Below the pieces are notes generated by a model. It did no database searches. It saw only the letters and a program-made list of their open reading frames with translations, and was not told where the DNA came from. Below are positions 1 through 8,656 of a DNA stretch of 64,000 nucleotides, in pieces. Source of the stretch: Magnetospirillum molischianum DSM 120 (lineage in GTDB: Bacteria; Pseudomonadota; Alphaproteobacteria; Rhodospirillales; Magnetospirillaceae); NCBI RefSeq assembly GCF_000294655.1, contig NZ_CAHP01000020.1, positions 1 to 64,000 on the forward strand. Direction: 5' to 3'. How positions within the stretch are numbered: the stretch's first letter is position 1; each line of letters begins with the position of its first letter. Made by a program: the position numbers and the translations under genes.

Positions 1-934
1 GCAACTGGCGGTCATCGGGGGCGGCGGCCAAGGCGGTTTCGAGCAGGGTCAAGGCGTCCCGGCTGCGGCCAAGCCGGCTGAGCACGGTGGCCAGCCCACA
101 TTGCACCGTCCGATCCTCCGGCTCCTGTGTGGCCGCCTGCTGAAGCAGAATTAGCGCCGCCTCGTTTTCCCCCTTCTGCGTCAGCAATTGGCCAAGGTCA
201 GCCAGACGGCGCGGCGTGGGATGGCGCTGGGCGGTTTGATGGGCCAGATCGAGGGCCTCGTCCAGGCGTCCGCGTTCTGCCAGAACCCAGGCGAGGCTGG
301 CGGCGATCTCGCTGTGCCCGGGCACCAGAGCAAGAGCATGGCGCAACAGGCGCTCCGCCTCGGCATGACGTCCCCTACGACTGTAGATATGGCCGAGATA
401 CCAATGGGCGGCCGCGTGCTGCGGATGATGTTCGACCACCGCGCCGAGGGTCAGGGCCGCGGCGTCGCCGTTGCCCGCTTCCCACTGCAACCAGCCGAGC
501 GTGGCGGCGGCCTCGGCGCTGTCCGGCGCCTCCTGGACGGCGCGCCCGGCATGCTCCAGGGCGGAGGAAACATCGTTCCGGGCATAGCCGTCCCAGGCGA
601 GCGCCAGCAAGGCCTCAACGCATCTGGGGTTGAAGGCCAGCGCCGCACGGTAGAGTTCCAACGCCGCGGCATCCTGTCGGGCTGTCCGGGCGCTTCGGGC
701 CAACTTGCACAGCCGGGCAACGACGGCGGCGGAATTGGTCACGTTTCTGCTCAGGGCATAGGTCGGCAGAAATGCCCCGGTTTGAAGCGAGGCGCCCTGA
801 TCCCACTGGCCATCAGCCAATGCCCGACAGAGAGGGGAAACCGCAATTTCGACCTGAGGGAGGGCCACGCGAAGGGCGTCCCAGTCACCGGCTTCAAGGC
901 TTGCAACAAGGGGGGAGGAGGGCGTCTTGGCCAT
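1..934 (-). CDS. TPR-repeat protein, C-terminus outside the window
   Basis: The frame is open from an ATG at 934 (MAKTPSS...) to the left edge, so about 311 residues are visible and the C-terminus is missing. From about residue 75 it is a chain of tetratricopeptide repeats, with recurring units such as ALELYRAALAFNP, AHWYLGHIYSRRGRHAEAER and AASLAWVLAERGRLDEALDL. No signal peptide or membrane segment is visible, so the visible part looks cytoplasmic. Proteins of this shape are scaffolds, and many in alphaproteobacteria carry a glycosyltransferase domain after the repeats, which cannot be checked here. A weak purine-rich site (cgagga) lies upstream of the ATG. The gene diverges from the outer membrane protein gene at 1154, so the 935-1153 gap probably holds promoters for both. 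Confidence 0.75.
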   Translation of the reverse strand, partial: MAKTPSSPLVASLEAGDWDALRVALPQVEIAVSPLCRALADGQWDQGASLQTGAFLPTYALSRNVTNSAAVVARLCKLARSARTARQDAAALELYRAALAFNPRCVEALLALAWDGYARNDVSSALEHAGRAVQEAPDSAEAAATLGWLQWEAGNGDAAALTLGAVVEHHPQHAAAHWYLGHIYSRRGRHAEAERLLRHALALVPGHSEIAASLAWVLAERGRLDEALDLAHQTAQRHPTPRRLADLGQLLTQKGENEAALILLQQAATQEPEDRTVQCGLATVLSRLGRSRDALTLLETALAAAPDDRQL

Positions 935-1153
935 CAGAAAGGGGGAATCCTCGAAAATTAGGGCGGGAGATCTCGCGGGCACATCTCAAGGTTGCGGTCA
1001 GGTGGGGTTTCCTACTTTATGACATTATACCCTTGACTCCGCAGCAGGAAGTCTTGGATAAGCTATCTATCTGAAAATAGTTAAATCAAACGTGTCGTGG
1101 TTCGACAAGAAGCCCGACAGAATCGGCGGATCGTCGGTTAGAGGAGTAGCTGA

Positions 1154-2533
1154 GTGAGCCCGCGCATTCCTCTTCTTTGTTCCGCACTGTTGACGGGGCT
1201 CTGTCTCGGGTCTGCTCCTGTCCAGGCGCAAGAAGCGGCTAGGCCCAATATTTCCGCTCAGATCGACCAAGCCTTTGGAGACGTTCTCGGCAATCCGGCC
1301 AATCTTCAGGTCGGACGGCGTTATGCCAGTCTACAGGTTGAAGGTGGTAATTTCGAAGGCGCCATCGCCACCTTGGAGCGGCTTCTGCTTGATCCGGCGG
1401 CGGATCCGTCCATCCGGGTTGAGCTCGGTATGCTGTATTATCGCGTCGCCTCTTATGCAATGGCGGAGAGTTATCTGACCTCGGCGCTGGCCGATCCGCG
1501 TGTTTCAGGACCATTGCGCCGCGACGCAGAGACGCTTCTGAACAATGTTAAGCGGCGCAATGCTCCGGGTGGGATGCTGAACGGCGCGGTCTCGATCGGC
1601 CTGCGCGGACAAAGTAATCCGACGGCGGCTTCGTCGGCTGGAAATCTGAGTTACGGCGGAATCCGCGTGCCCATCCCGGAGCAATCGCGCCGGAAGAGCG
1701 ACGTTGATGTGTTCATGAGCGCCGCCGCCGCCCACGAATGGGACCTTGAGACCCAGAACAGCGCGGCGATTGTCTCCAATGGCGCGGTGTTTGCCAATCG
1801 CTATGGCAATGCCGAAGGCTACAACGCCGACAAAGTGAAGACCGATCCCCAGGACTTGGTGGTGCTCACCGCCACCTCCGGTGTCCGTTTCAAGCCATCT
1901 CCGCTCGATCTGCCCGATCTGACCATCCGCCCTTATCTCGGGGTTTCCGAATTGCTGTTGAGCGGCAACCAATACATGGCCGCCGCTGGCGGCGGTCTGG
2001 ATCTTGCCTATACGCTGAACGGCGGGGCGACTCTTTTGGGGATGACCTACGATATCCGTCGCACCGTGTATGCCGACCGTGCCGACATCTCCGAATCCGG
2101 CGCCCAAAGTGGGTATGAGCAATCCGTGCAACTGAAGGCCGTCCAGGAAGTCGCGCCGCTCAACATCGTCTCGGCCAATTTTACCTTGCGCGACCATCAA
2201 GCCGACCGTTCCTACTTCGAGTATCGGAGTGTCGAGGCCAGGGTCGGCTACGGCCTGAGCTACGGAAATCCGGTTCGTTGGGATGAAAGGCTTTGGACAT
2301 CCAGCGTTTATGGTGGTCCGGTGCTGCGGTATTATCAGGGGGCGGACCCCGTGGTCGATCCCGCCACGACCCGCAAGGATGTGGAATGGCGCGTGGGAGC
2401 CAGTCAGGTTGTGCCGATGACCGATGCCCTCTCCCTTCTTCTTGGTGTTGACTACACCGTGTCGGATTCCAATCTGCCGAATTATTGTTATGACAATATC
2501 ATGGTCTCAAGCAGTTTGGTTTTGAACTTTTGA
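1154..2533 (+). CDS. Outer membrane beta-barrel protein with N-terminal TPR domain (Slam-like layout)
   Basis: The GTG start at 1154 has a GAGGAG ribosome site 7 bases upstream. Residues 1-25 are a signal peptide ending in APVQA. Residues 30-130 hold TPR-like helices (GNFEGAIATLERLLLDP, LGMLYYRVASYAMAESYL). The rest, about 140-459, has the alternating pattern of an outer membrane barrel and ends in an aromatic residue (SSLVLNF), the usual barrel end signal. A TPR domain followed by a barrel resembles the surface lipoprotein assembly modulator (Slam, DUF560) layout, but I could not confirm membership. It is followed at 47 bases by a FecR-domain gene and then a glycosyltransferase gene, all on the same strand, which suggests a shared surface task. 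Confidence 0.75.
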   Translation: MSPRIPLLCSALLTGLCLGSAPVQAQEAARPNISAQIDQAFGDVLGNPANLQVGRRYASLQVEGGNFEGAIATLERLLLDPAADPSIRVELGMLYYRVASYAMAESYLTSALADPRVSGPLRRDAETLLNNVKRRNAPGGMLNGAVSIGLRGQSNPTAASSAGNLSYGGIRVPIPEQSRRKSDVDVFMSAAAAHEWDLETQNSAAIVSNGAVFANRYGNAEGYNADKVKTDPQDLVVLTATSGVRFKPSPLDLPDLTIRPYLGVSELLLSGNQYMAAAGGGLDLAYTLNGGATLLGMTYDIRRTVYADRADISESGAQSGYEQSVQLKAVQEVAPLNIVSANFTLRDHQADRSYFEYRSVEARVGYGLSYGNPVRWDERLWTSSVYGGPVLRYYQGADPVVDPATTRKDVEWRVGASQVVPMTDALSLLLGVDYTVSDSNLPNYCYDNIMVSSSLVLNF

Positions 2534-2580
2534 CGATACGGGACGTCCCGGTCTGAACCGGGACGGAGTGGAGTGAAAAG

Positions 2581-3459
2581 ATGGCACCGGCAGATCCGAA
2601 AGACTGGCTTTTCGCCGCAGTGGCGTTGACGACGGCCGCGACCGCTGCGCCGGCAATGGCCGAGGGACAGACGGCCGGGGTGGTCACCGGAGCGGTGGCG
2701 TCAACCCGCGTGCTTGGCGGCGGCCCGACCGATGTGGCGGCGGTGGTCCTGGGGGATGCCGTCCAGGCCGGGGAAGAGCTTCGCACCGGCCCCAATGGCA
2801 TCATTCATGTCCTGTTTCTCGACCAGTCTTCCGTCACCCTCGGCCCGGATTCCCGACTGACCGTGGACCTTTTCTCCCACGACGCCGCCACCCGCAGCGG
2901 CAAGATCGGTATGACCCTGCACGGGGGCAGCGTGCGCGTGGTCGGGGGGATGAACAGCAAGGTCAACGAGACCGAGGTTCGCACAGCGGGGGGCACGGTT
3001 GGTATTCTCGGCGGCATCAGCATCGTCGAGAGCCAGGGGCCCGGCACGGTGGCGACTTTCCTGTTCGGTCAGCAGATGCGGCTTACGGACCAGAATGGCC
3101 AGACAGAAACCCTGCTACGGCCGGGATTTAGCCTCACGAGCACGCAGAACGGGGTGCAGGCGCCCCAGGTCATGCCCCCGCAGCAGCTTTCCAGCCTGAC
3201 CCGGAGTTTCGAGAGCGGGCGGGGGGATTCTGCCTCCGGCCCGCAATCGACCCCGGCGCCCACTCCGTCGGCACCGCTGATTGCCACCAGCGACCGTCCT
3301 CCCGGCGAGGCCTCGCCGGCGCAGGACCGTCTGGGCAATCCCGGTTCGGCCCTGGTCGGGGCGGCGATGGGCAGCAGTCGGCCCGGTGTCGCCGCCGGCA
3401 GCGACGGCGCGCCACCCGTCAACGCGGTCCGGACCACCCCGCCGGTGGCGACCTCGTAA
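2581..3459 (+). CDS. FecR-domain periplasmic or surface protein
   Basis: The product is 292 residues with an N-terminal export signal ending near TAAPAMA. Residues 35-175 match a FecR domain: GDAVQAGEELRTGPNGIIHVLFLDQSSVTLGPDSRL is followed by a glycine-rich GTVGILGGISIVES block. The C-terminal third is rich in Pro, Ser and Gly and looks disordered. It lacks the N-terminal cytoplasmic anti-sigma part and the membrane helix of true FecR regulators, and no sigma factor is nearby. It therefore more likely serves as an exported beta-structured partner of the barrel protein encoded just upstream. The ribosome site GGAGTGGAG lies 6 bases before the ATG. Confidence 0.75.
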   Translation: MAPADPKDWLFAAVALTTAATAAPAMAEGQTAGVVTGAVASTRVLGGGPTDVAAVVLGDAVQAGEELRTGPNGIIHVLFLDQSSVTLGPDSRLTVDLFSHDAATRSGKIGMTLHGGSVRVVGGMNSKVNETEVRTAGGTVGILGGISIVESQGPGTVATFLFGQQMRLTDQNGQTETLLRPGFSLTSTQNGVQAPQVMPPQQLSSLTRSFESGRGDSASGPQSTPAPTPSAPLIATSDRPPGEASPAQDRLGNPGSALVGAAMGSSRPGVAAGSDGAPPVNAVRTTPPVATS

Positions 3460-3474
3460 GCTTCGGCATCATCT

Positions 3475-4551
3475 ATGCACATTCTGCTGTGTTCGTCCTA
3501 TCCGCATCATCCCGAGACGCGTGGAGGACTTCAGAGCACCACCGATGAACTCTGTCTGGCGCTGATGGAGAAAGGGGTGGGCGTCACGGTGCTGTGCGGC
3601 CGGATGGACACCACGGACGAGGCCGGGATCAGTTACGACCGCAGTCTCGGCTATCTGGTGGTCCGCGCGTCGGCCCCGGCCTCCGCTCTGCCGCTGGTGG
3701 CCGGGTTGCTCGATCCGGCAGTGATTGTGGTTCAGAGCAGCCATCGGCTGGCGGACCTGCTCGCGGTTGCGCTTGAGACGCACATCCCCACCGCGGTTTA
3801 TCTGCACAATGTGGAGGGGCACCGGGTGGGCGGCGTCCTGCCGAATCATCCCGACATCCTTTATTTCGCCAATTCGTCCTTTACGGCCGCGCGGTGGCTG
3901 GCGCTGTTCGGGATCGGGTGCCATGTCCTGCCGCCGGTTGTCCTGCCGCACCGCTATCAGGCGCCGTCCAGCGGGGATAGGGTTCTTTTCGTCAATCCGG
4001 TTCCTGAAAAAGGTCTGGAGCGTCTGGAGACTCTGGCCCGCGCCAATCCCGATGTGCCCTTTCTCGCAGTCGAAAGCTGGACAGCCGGGGCATCATGGCG
4101 CGGTTGGCTGGAACAACGGTTCTGCCGTTGCCCGAATGTCGAATGGCGTCCGGCGGCGGCCGACATGAGCCGAGTCTATGCCGAGGCGCGTTTCGTGTTG
4201 ATGCCAAGCGTCTGGGAAGAGGCCTATGGTCGCACGGTGATCGAGGCCCAGATCAACGGCCTCCCCGTACTCGCCAGCAATCGCGGGGCCTTGCCCGCCA
4301 CGGTCGGCGGCGGCGGAATCGTGCTCGACCTTGAGGCGCCGCCGGAACAATGGAGCTTGGCGCTCCGCCGGCTTTACTTCGACATCACGGTCTGGCAGGC
4401 CACCTCGGACGCGGCCAGGGACAACGCCCGGACCGTGACGCTGGATACGATGCGGGCTCTTGACGATGCTTTGATGCATCTCGGCCTGCATGCCCTCGGC
4501 CGGAAAAGTGGGTCCCCGTCCGCTGGCGCCGGGGCGTCTTTTCCGCTCTGA
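3475..4551 (+). CDS. Glycosyltransferase family 4 (GT-B fold)
   Basis: This 358-residue protein starts MHILLCSSYPHHPETRGG, the typical N-terminal strand and GG loop of GT4 enzymes. The donor-binding half carries FVNPVPEKGLE and SVWEEAYGRTVIEAQINGLP, the EX7E motif, followed by VLASNRGALPATVGGGG. It should transfer a sugar from a nucleotide-sugar donor in the cytoplasm; donor and acceptor cannot be read from sequence. It follows the FecR-domain gene by 15 bases, so the three genes are probably one transcript. The dTDP-rhamnose genes lie a few kilobases away and may feed it. The C-terminal 20 residues are a low-complexity Ser/Gly/Ala tail. Confidence 0.85.
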   Translation: MHILLCSSYPHHPETRGGLQSTTDELCLALMEKGVGVTVLCGRMDTTDEAGISYDRSLGYLVVRASAPASALPLVAGLLDPAVIVVQSSHRLADLLAVALETHIPTAVYLHNVEGHRVGGVLPNHPDILYFANSSFTAARWLALFGIGCHVLPPVVLPHRYQAPSSGDRVLFVNPVPEKGLERLETLARANPDVPFLAVESWTAGASWRGWLEQRFCRCPNVEWRPAAADMSRVYAEARFVLMPSVWEEAYGRTVIEAQINGLPVLASNRGALPATVGGGGIVLDLEAPPEQWSLALRRLYFDITVWQATSDAARDNARTVTLDTMRALDDALMHLGLHALGRKSGSPSAGAGASFPL

Positions 4552-4580
4552 CGTGCCGGCGCGGTCATGGTCGGATCGTC

Positions 4581-4862
4581 CGCGCCCCAAGCGAAGGGCC
4601 TGGGCAGCACATATTCGGCCGGGCACACAGCCTGCGTCAACTGCTCGATATGGTTGAGTCAGTGATCGGACATCCCTTCAAGGTTGGGATCAATCCCGCG
4701 CAGGTTCGCGCCAATGAGGTCAAAATCCTGGTGGGCTGCGATGAGCGACTGGTTGCGACAGTAGGCGAGGTTCTCGAAATTCCTTTACATGAAACGCTGC
4801 GCTGGATGTTCGAGGCGACCGGGTATGCCCAGCTGCCGATATCATCACCGGTCCACTCCTAA
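4581..4862 (+). pseudogene. C-terminal remnant of an NAD-dependent sugar epimerase/dehydratase
   Basis: The open stretch reads GRAHSLRQLLDM, then NPAQVRANEVKILVGCDERL and IPLHETLRWMFEA before a stop at 4860. This matches the C-terminal end of GDP-mannose 4,6-dehydratase/RMD-type epimerases, where the ...VRANEV..L.G....L motif and the final ETLRWM helix are usual. The Rossmann part is absent, so it is a relic. It lies between a glycosyltransferase gene and the dTDP-rhamnose genes, which fits an eroded sugar-synthesis locus. Family assignment is by motif only. Confidence 0.5.
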
Positions 4863-5040
4863 ACCGCCCTGGTTTCCGCCGAGTTGATCGAACGGGCGGC
4901 GCAACTTGAACGGCGCAAGCTGACGGATTTCTTCATAACGGCACTCACAGACGCCGCCCGGCGGACGATTGCCGAGCATGAGACGCTCGTCTTGTCTGAC
5001 CGGGACCGGGCCGTTTTCTTCGACGCCCTGGTCAATCCGA
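4863..5040 (+). pseudogene. Remnant of a DUF1778 (TacA-like) antitoxin
   Basis: After an in-frame stop at 4860 the same frame reads SAELIERAAQLERRKLTDFF, then ALTDAARRTIAEHETLVLSD and RDRAVFFDALVNP. This is the core and C-terminal region of DUF1778 antitoxins, which pair with GNAT acetyltransferase toxins. The N-terminal DNA-binding part is shortened, the reading frame becomes unrelated after VNP, and no GNAT toxin gene follows. It is treated as a relic. A TTG at 4884 could start a short product, but nothing supports its translation. Confidence 0.6.
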
Positions 5041-5094
5041 TCGGCGGCGGAATCGTCGGAGATGTTGTTGCGTGTGGGAACGCTCCCCAGCGGA

Positions 5095-5390
5095 TCAGCC
5101 GATCCGGAGCGCGTTTTGCACCGCCTCCAGCGCCCGGTCGATCACCAGCAGATAGGCGCGGGTGGGGCCTTCCGGCTGGCGCCGTCCTTGCTCCCAATGG
5201 CGCAGGGTGTTGACGCTGAAGCCGAAGCGCCCGGCGAACTGCTCCTGGGTCAGGTCGAGCTTGTCCCGGATCGCCCGCACATCGACTCAGGCCGGGATGT
5301 GAACGCCATAGCCGGCTTCCTTGGTCCGCCCTTGGCGTAGGCCAGGGCCTCTTCCAGGCCTCGGCGGATGCTGTCGGCCACGCTGCTCAT
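5095..5390 (-). pseudogene. Broken XRE-family antitoxin of a RelE/HigB-type module
   Basis: The intact part (5280-5095, possible GTG start) encodes VRAIRDKLDLTQEQFAGRFG, FSVNTLRHWEQGRRQPEGP and TRAYLLVIDRALEAV, a clear XRE helix-turn-helix antitoxin. The missing N-terminus can be read upstream: MSSVADSIRRGLEEALAYAKG from an ATG at 5390, then a shift into the frame EAGYGVHIPA, a stop (TGA), and VDVRAIRD. One frameshift and one stop therefore break the gene. The ATG at 5390 overlaps the stop of the toxin relic in an ATGA junction, which shows the two were once translationally coupled. Confidence 0.65.
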
Positions 5391-5690
5391 CGCGTTTTCC
5401 TCTCGTAGCTGTCCACCAGCAGCTTGGTCAGCCGCCGTAAATCGTTGCGGTCTTCCTGGCTCAAATCCGCCTGCTCGTTCTTGGCATGGGCCGTCAAGAC
5501 GAAGAGAGGCACGGTGGAATTGTGGAAGAAATAAATAACCCGCGCTCCGCCGCGCTTACCGCGTCCTTCGAGTCCCCCCAGCGCAATTTGCTCACCCCGC
5601 CAGTTCCGGGGGAATCAGGTCTCCCTAGGAGCAGGTGCCATTCGCGATTGCCGTCTTCGGTCCCCCACCTCATAATGCTCGCCAGATTTT
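5387..5690 (-). pseudogene. Broken RelE/HigB-type toxin, partner of the adjacent XRE antitoxin
   Basis: Two frames must be joined to read the toxin: SPGTGGVSKLRWGDSKDA, then after a shift GKRGGARVIYFFHNSTVPLF, VLTAHAKNEQADLSQEDRND and LRRLTKLLVDSYERKTR to the stop at 5387. The GTGG.RKLRW...RGKRGGARVIYF pattern is typical of HigB/RelE mRNA interferases whose gene lies just before an XRE antitoxin gene. The frameshift falls in the conserved core, and the N-terminal third cannot be followed with confidence, so no active toxin is expected. Confidence 0.6.
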
Positions 5691-5710
5691 CAATTAAATG
5701 GCGAGTAGTC

Positions 5711-6283
5711 GTGGATATCGTTGCTATGACCATCCCAGAGGTCAAGGTTATTCGTCCTCGCGTCTTCAACGACGCGAGGGGATATTTTATGGAGACCTGG
5801 AATAGGCGTGCGTTCGCGGCGGCGTCGGGAATCGACCTTGATTTCGTTCAGGATAATCAGAGCCTGTCCGTCTCGACCGGGACGGTACGCGGGCTACATT
5901 TCCAGTCGCCTCCCTGCGCTCAAGATAAACTTATCCGTGTACTAGCCGGCACCATTTTGGATGTGGCCGTAGACATCCGTCAGGGGTCACCGAGCTTCGG
6001 CCGCTGGGTGGCGGCCGAATTATCCGCCAAAAACAGGCAGCAATTGCTCGTTCCCATCGGCTTTGCCCATGGTTTCGTCACCTTGGAACCCGATACAATC
6101 GTTGCCTATAAGGTCTCAAATCATTATTCCAAGGAAAATGACCTCGGAATTCGTTGGAACGACCCTGACATCGCCGTCGATTGGCCTCTTCCCCCCAGTG
6201 GAGCTGTCCTGTCGGAGAAGGATGCAGCATTGCCCTTTCTGCGCGATATCTCGCCTTTGTTCACTTGGCGGGCTGCGCTATAG
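5711..6283 (+). CDS. rfbC: dTDP-4-dehydrorhamnose 3,5-epimerase
   Basis: RfbC converts dTDP-4-keto-6-deoxyglucose to dTDP-4-keto-rhamnose in dTDP-L-rhamnose synthesis. The protein has VFNDARGYFMETWN, FVQDNQSLS, TVRGLHFQSPP with the catalytic His, VDIRQGSPSFGRW and PIGFAHGF, all family hallmarks. The start is ambiguous. GTG at 5711 gives MDIVAMTIPEVK (190 aa) and matches the usual family N-terminus; ATG at 5726 gives 185 aa. Neither has a strong ribosome site. The gene is on the opposite strand from rfbB-rfbD-rfbA and about 570 bases away, separated by an IS630 relic, so the rhamnose set is split in two. Confidence 0.9.
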   Translation: MDIVAMTIPEVKVIRPRVFNDARGYFMETWNRRAFAAASGIDLDFVQDNQSLSVSTGTVRGLHFQSPPCAQDKLIRVLAGTILDVAVDIRQGSPSFGRWVAAELSAKNRQQLLVPIGFAHGFVTLEPDTIVAYKVSNHYSKENDLGIRWNDPDIAVDWPLPPSGAVLSEKDAALPFLRDISPLFTWRAAL

Positions 6284-6341
6284 CGACTTCTTCTTAATTG
6301 GCGAGTGCCCTATAGCGATTATGGGCATATGGAGCCATTAA

Positions 6342-6550
6342 GGAATTGCCGTCTTCGCGGCCGTCGAGCCCACCACCGGAGCCGAATTCGCCGAGACTCT
6401 GTCTCTCGACGACCACGCTGTGATGCCTGGAATGCCCTTGTCGTCGATGCACAACGGATCAAAATCCTCTGTCTCCACCCAGGTGCCAAAGAAGTCATTT
6501 CATTGGCCGGGCGGTATTACGCTCCACTGATGAAAGAATACGGTCGATGA
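6342..6550 (+). pseudogene. Degenerate IS630-family transposase remnant
   Basis: Two pieces in different frames resemble the C-terminal half of IS630-type transposases: AVFAAVEPTTGAEFAETL (from 6342), part of the catalytic domain, and AWNALVVDAQRIKILC with VISLAGRYY (to 6550), the C-terminal end. The region between them, including the DDE-type catalytic residues, is deleted or scrambled. No terminal inverted repeats or target duplication were recognised. The relic lies between rfbC and rfbA and may mark the event that separated them. Confidence 0.5.
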
Positions 6551-6856
6551 AGGTTGCTGCAAAACGCCGCAAGCGCAGAACCCGAATTAACCAGTGTCCA
6601 ACCCAAATTCGATGCCGACATGCCTCAGAAGACGTCGCGGAACATGACATCGCCGCGTGCCCCCTCTTCCTCTGGCGTTCCCGGCGGCGCGGTCAGCGCG
6701 TCATAGGGTTCCTCCGGCACACATGTCAGGCCGCATGGATGGGCCGGAGGGAGGGCGTGCCTTGCGAAAACCCCAACCAGGTTACGCCACGGCCGCCTTT
6801 CATGAAGGCGGACCGTAAGTCACTGCGTGCCGCGCTCGCCCCATGTATGCGGCCGC
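6551..6856. other. Intergenic stretch without a recognisable gene
   Basis: About 300 bases between the IS630 relic and the end of rfbA. A plus-strand frame here is Arg/Cys-rich and does not resemble a protein. A 7-bp hairpin (ccgcctt / aaggcgg, 6793-6811) could fold downstream of rfbA, but it has no T tract on either strand, so I do not call it a terminator. Confidence 0.5.
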
Positions 6857-7744
6857 TCAGCCGACAGCGAGAGCGGCTTCGTCATCCTTGAGAATTGCTC
6901 GCAAATACTCCGCAACCTGGGTCTTTCCCATACGCTCGGCAAGGCGGGTGAGGTCGGCTGCCTTGATGAAGCCCATGCGATAGGCGATTTCATCGACACA
7001 GGCAACCTGCTGCCCCTGACGCCGCTGGATCGCTCGCACGAAACCCGCAGCCTCCAACAGGCTGTCGTGAGTGCCCGTATCCAGCCAGGCGTAGCCCCGG
7101 CCCAGCCGTTCGACCTGAAGGCGGCCCGAATTGAGGTACGCCGCGTTCACATCGCTGATTTCCAGCTCGCCGCGGGGCGACGGCTTCAATGATCTGGCTA
7201 TTTCGATGACGTCGGCGTCGTAGAAATAGAGCCCGGTCACCGCCCAATGGGACTTCGGGGCAAGGGGCTTCTCGACGATTTCCGTCGCGCGACCGCTGCC
7301 ATCAAATGCAACCACGCCATAACGCTCGGGGTCGTCGACCCGATAGGCGAATACGGTCGCTCCTGGGCTATTTGCGGCGTTGGCGAGTACGGAGGTCAGT
7401 CCGTGGCCATGGAATATGTTGTCTCCGAGGATTAAGGCGACCCGGTCCCGGTCGATGAATTCTGCGCCAATGATGAGAGCCTGGGCAATCCCGTCGGGAC
7501 GTTCCTGTGTGGCATAGGACAGGTTGATGCCCCAGTCAGAACCGTCGCCGAGCAGGCGAATAAAGGCGGAATGGTCCTCTGGGGTGGTGATGATGAGGAT
7601 ATCGCGAATACCTGTCAGCATCAGGGTCGCAAGCGGAAAATACACCATTGGCTTGTCATAGATTGGCAACAATTGTTTGCTGGTCGCACGGGTGACCGGA
7701 TAAAGTCGCGTGCCGGACCCACCTGCCAGAATGATACCTTTCAA
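6857..7744 (-). CDS. rfbA: Glucose-1-phosphate thymidylyltransferase
   Basis: RfbA makes dTDP-glucose from dTTP and glucose-1-phosphate, the first step of dTDP-L-rhamnose synthesis. The 295-residue protein starts [18 protein letters not shown] with the nucleotide-binding signature GGSGTRL, followed by [37 protein letters not shown] and [10 protein letters not shown]. The start is TTG at 7744, preceded by AAGGAG at good spacing; upstream in-frame codons belong to the rfbD region in another frame. It lies 16 bases after the rfbD stop and is the last gene of the rfbB-rfbD-rfbA operon. Confidence 0.95.
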   Translation of the reverse strand: MKGIILAGGSGTRLYPVTRATSKQLLPIYDKPMVYFPLATLMLTGIRDILIITTPEDHSAFIRLLGDGSDWGINLSYATQERPDGIAQALIIGAEFIDRDRVALILGDNIFHGHGLTSVLANAANSPGATVFAYRVDDPERYGVVAFDGSGRATEIVEKPLAPKSHWAVTGLYFYDADVIEIARSLKPSPRGELEISDVNAAYLNSGRLQVERLGRGYAWLDTGTHDSLLEAAGFVRAIQRRQGQQVACVDEIAYRMGFIKAADLTRLAERMGKTQVAEYLRAILKDDEAALAVG

Positions 7745-7760
7745 TCCCCGCTCCTTCTGT

Positions 7761-8654
7761 TCACGGCCCTGGCGGCGCTTGGTTGACGATATCTGCGACG
7801 ACGTCGGCCAAAGCGTCACGCCAGTGCCGCAGGCTAATTCCCAAGCCGGCCTTGGTAGACGAACAATCCAGGACGGAATTGGCCGGACGCCGCGCGGGTG
7901 TGGGGTATTCTGCAGTGGTGATGGGGACGATCTTGGGGTGCCGCCCCAACATTGGCGTAGCCAACTCGAAAATCGCCTCGGCGAAACCATGCCAAGTCGT
8001 GCTGCCAGCGTTGGTTATATGCCACGTTCCTGGGGGCAACGTCTCGCCCTCAGCCAGCCGTTGCAGCAGGGAGGCAAGCGCCGACGCAAGGTCCATCGCC
8101 GCCGTCGGGCTGCCGCGCTGGTCGGCAACCACCTTGAGCAGGTCGCGCTCGCGGCCAAGTCGGAGCATGGTGCGGACGAAATTATGGCCCCTGGACGCAT
8201 ACACCCAGGAGGTCCGCAGGAGGAAGTGCTGCGGGCAGGCTGCGCGAACGGCTCGTTCGCCCGCCTCTTTCGTCGCCCCGTAAACCCCCAGCGGGCTGAC
8301 CGGGTCGTCCGGGAGGTAGGCCGACGCTTTCGTGCCGTCGAATACATAGTCGGTCGACAGATGCAGAAGAACTATTCCCCGCTTCCCGCACAATTCGGCA
8401 AGTACGGCTGGTCCTTGTGCATTGATGGCATGGGCGAGGTCGGTTTCGTTTTCCGCTCGATCAACGGCCGTGTAGGCGGCGCAGTTCAACACCACATCCG
8501 GGCGGCATTCCGCCATGGCCTCTCGAATGGACTGCTCGTCACACAGATTGAGCCGGGTGCGATTGGCGGGGATCAAATGACAGCCAGCAACCGGCTGGGC
8601 GGCCATCACGGCCCCTCCCACCTGCCCATCGACGCCAGTGACTAAGACCCGCAC
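7761..8654 (-). CDS. rfbD: dTDP-4-dehydrorhamnose reductase
   Basis: RfbD reduces dTDP-4-keto-L-rhamnose with NAD(P)H, the last step of dTDP-L-rhamnose synthesis. The protein has an N-terminal Rossmann loop ([12 protein letters not shown]), [23 protein letters not shown], the YGATKEAGE catalytic Tyr-Lys pair, LRTSWVYA and DQRGSPT. The chosen start is GTG at 8654 (MRVLVTG), 3 bases after the rfbB stop, giving 297 residues. Longer in-frame extensions run into rfbB and have no homology. It lies between rfbB and rfbA. Confidence 0.93.
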   Translation of the reverse strand: MRVLVTGVDGQVGGAVMAAQPVAGCHLIPANRTRLNLCDEQSIREAMAECRPDVVLNCAAYTAVDRAENETDLAHAINAQGPAVLAELCGKRGIVLLHLSTDYVFDGTKASAYLPDDPVSPLGVYGATKEAGERAVRAACPQHFLLRTSWVYASRGHNFVRTMLRLGRERDLLKVVADQRGSPTAAMDLASALASLLQRLAEGETLPPGTWHITNAGSTTWHGFAEAIFELATPMLGRHPKIVPITTAEYPTPARRPANSVLDCSSTKAGLGISLRHWRDALADVVADIVNQAPPGP

Positions 8655-8656
8655 GG

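Noticed and set aside
188-961. Long plus-strand open frame over the TPR gene
   Set aside because: It is the complement of the TPR gene; its protein is Arg/Gly-rich without domains, while the minus frame shows clear TPR repeats.
6793-6811. Terminator after rfbA
   Set aside because: The 7-bp hairpin has no T tract on either strand.
7710-8645. 311-codon plus-strand frame
   Set aside because: It is antisense to rfbD and has no recognisable motif or ribosome site.
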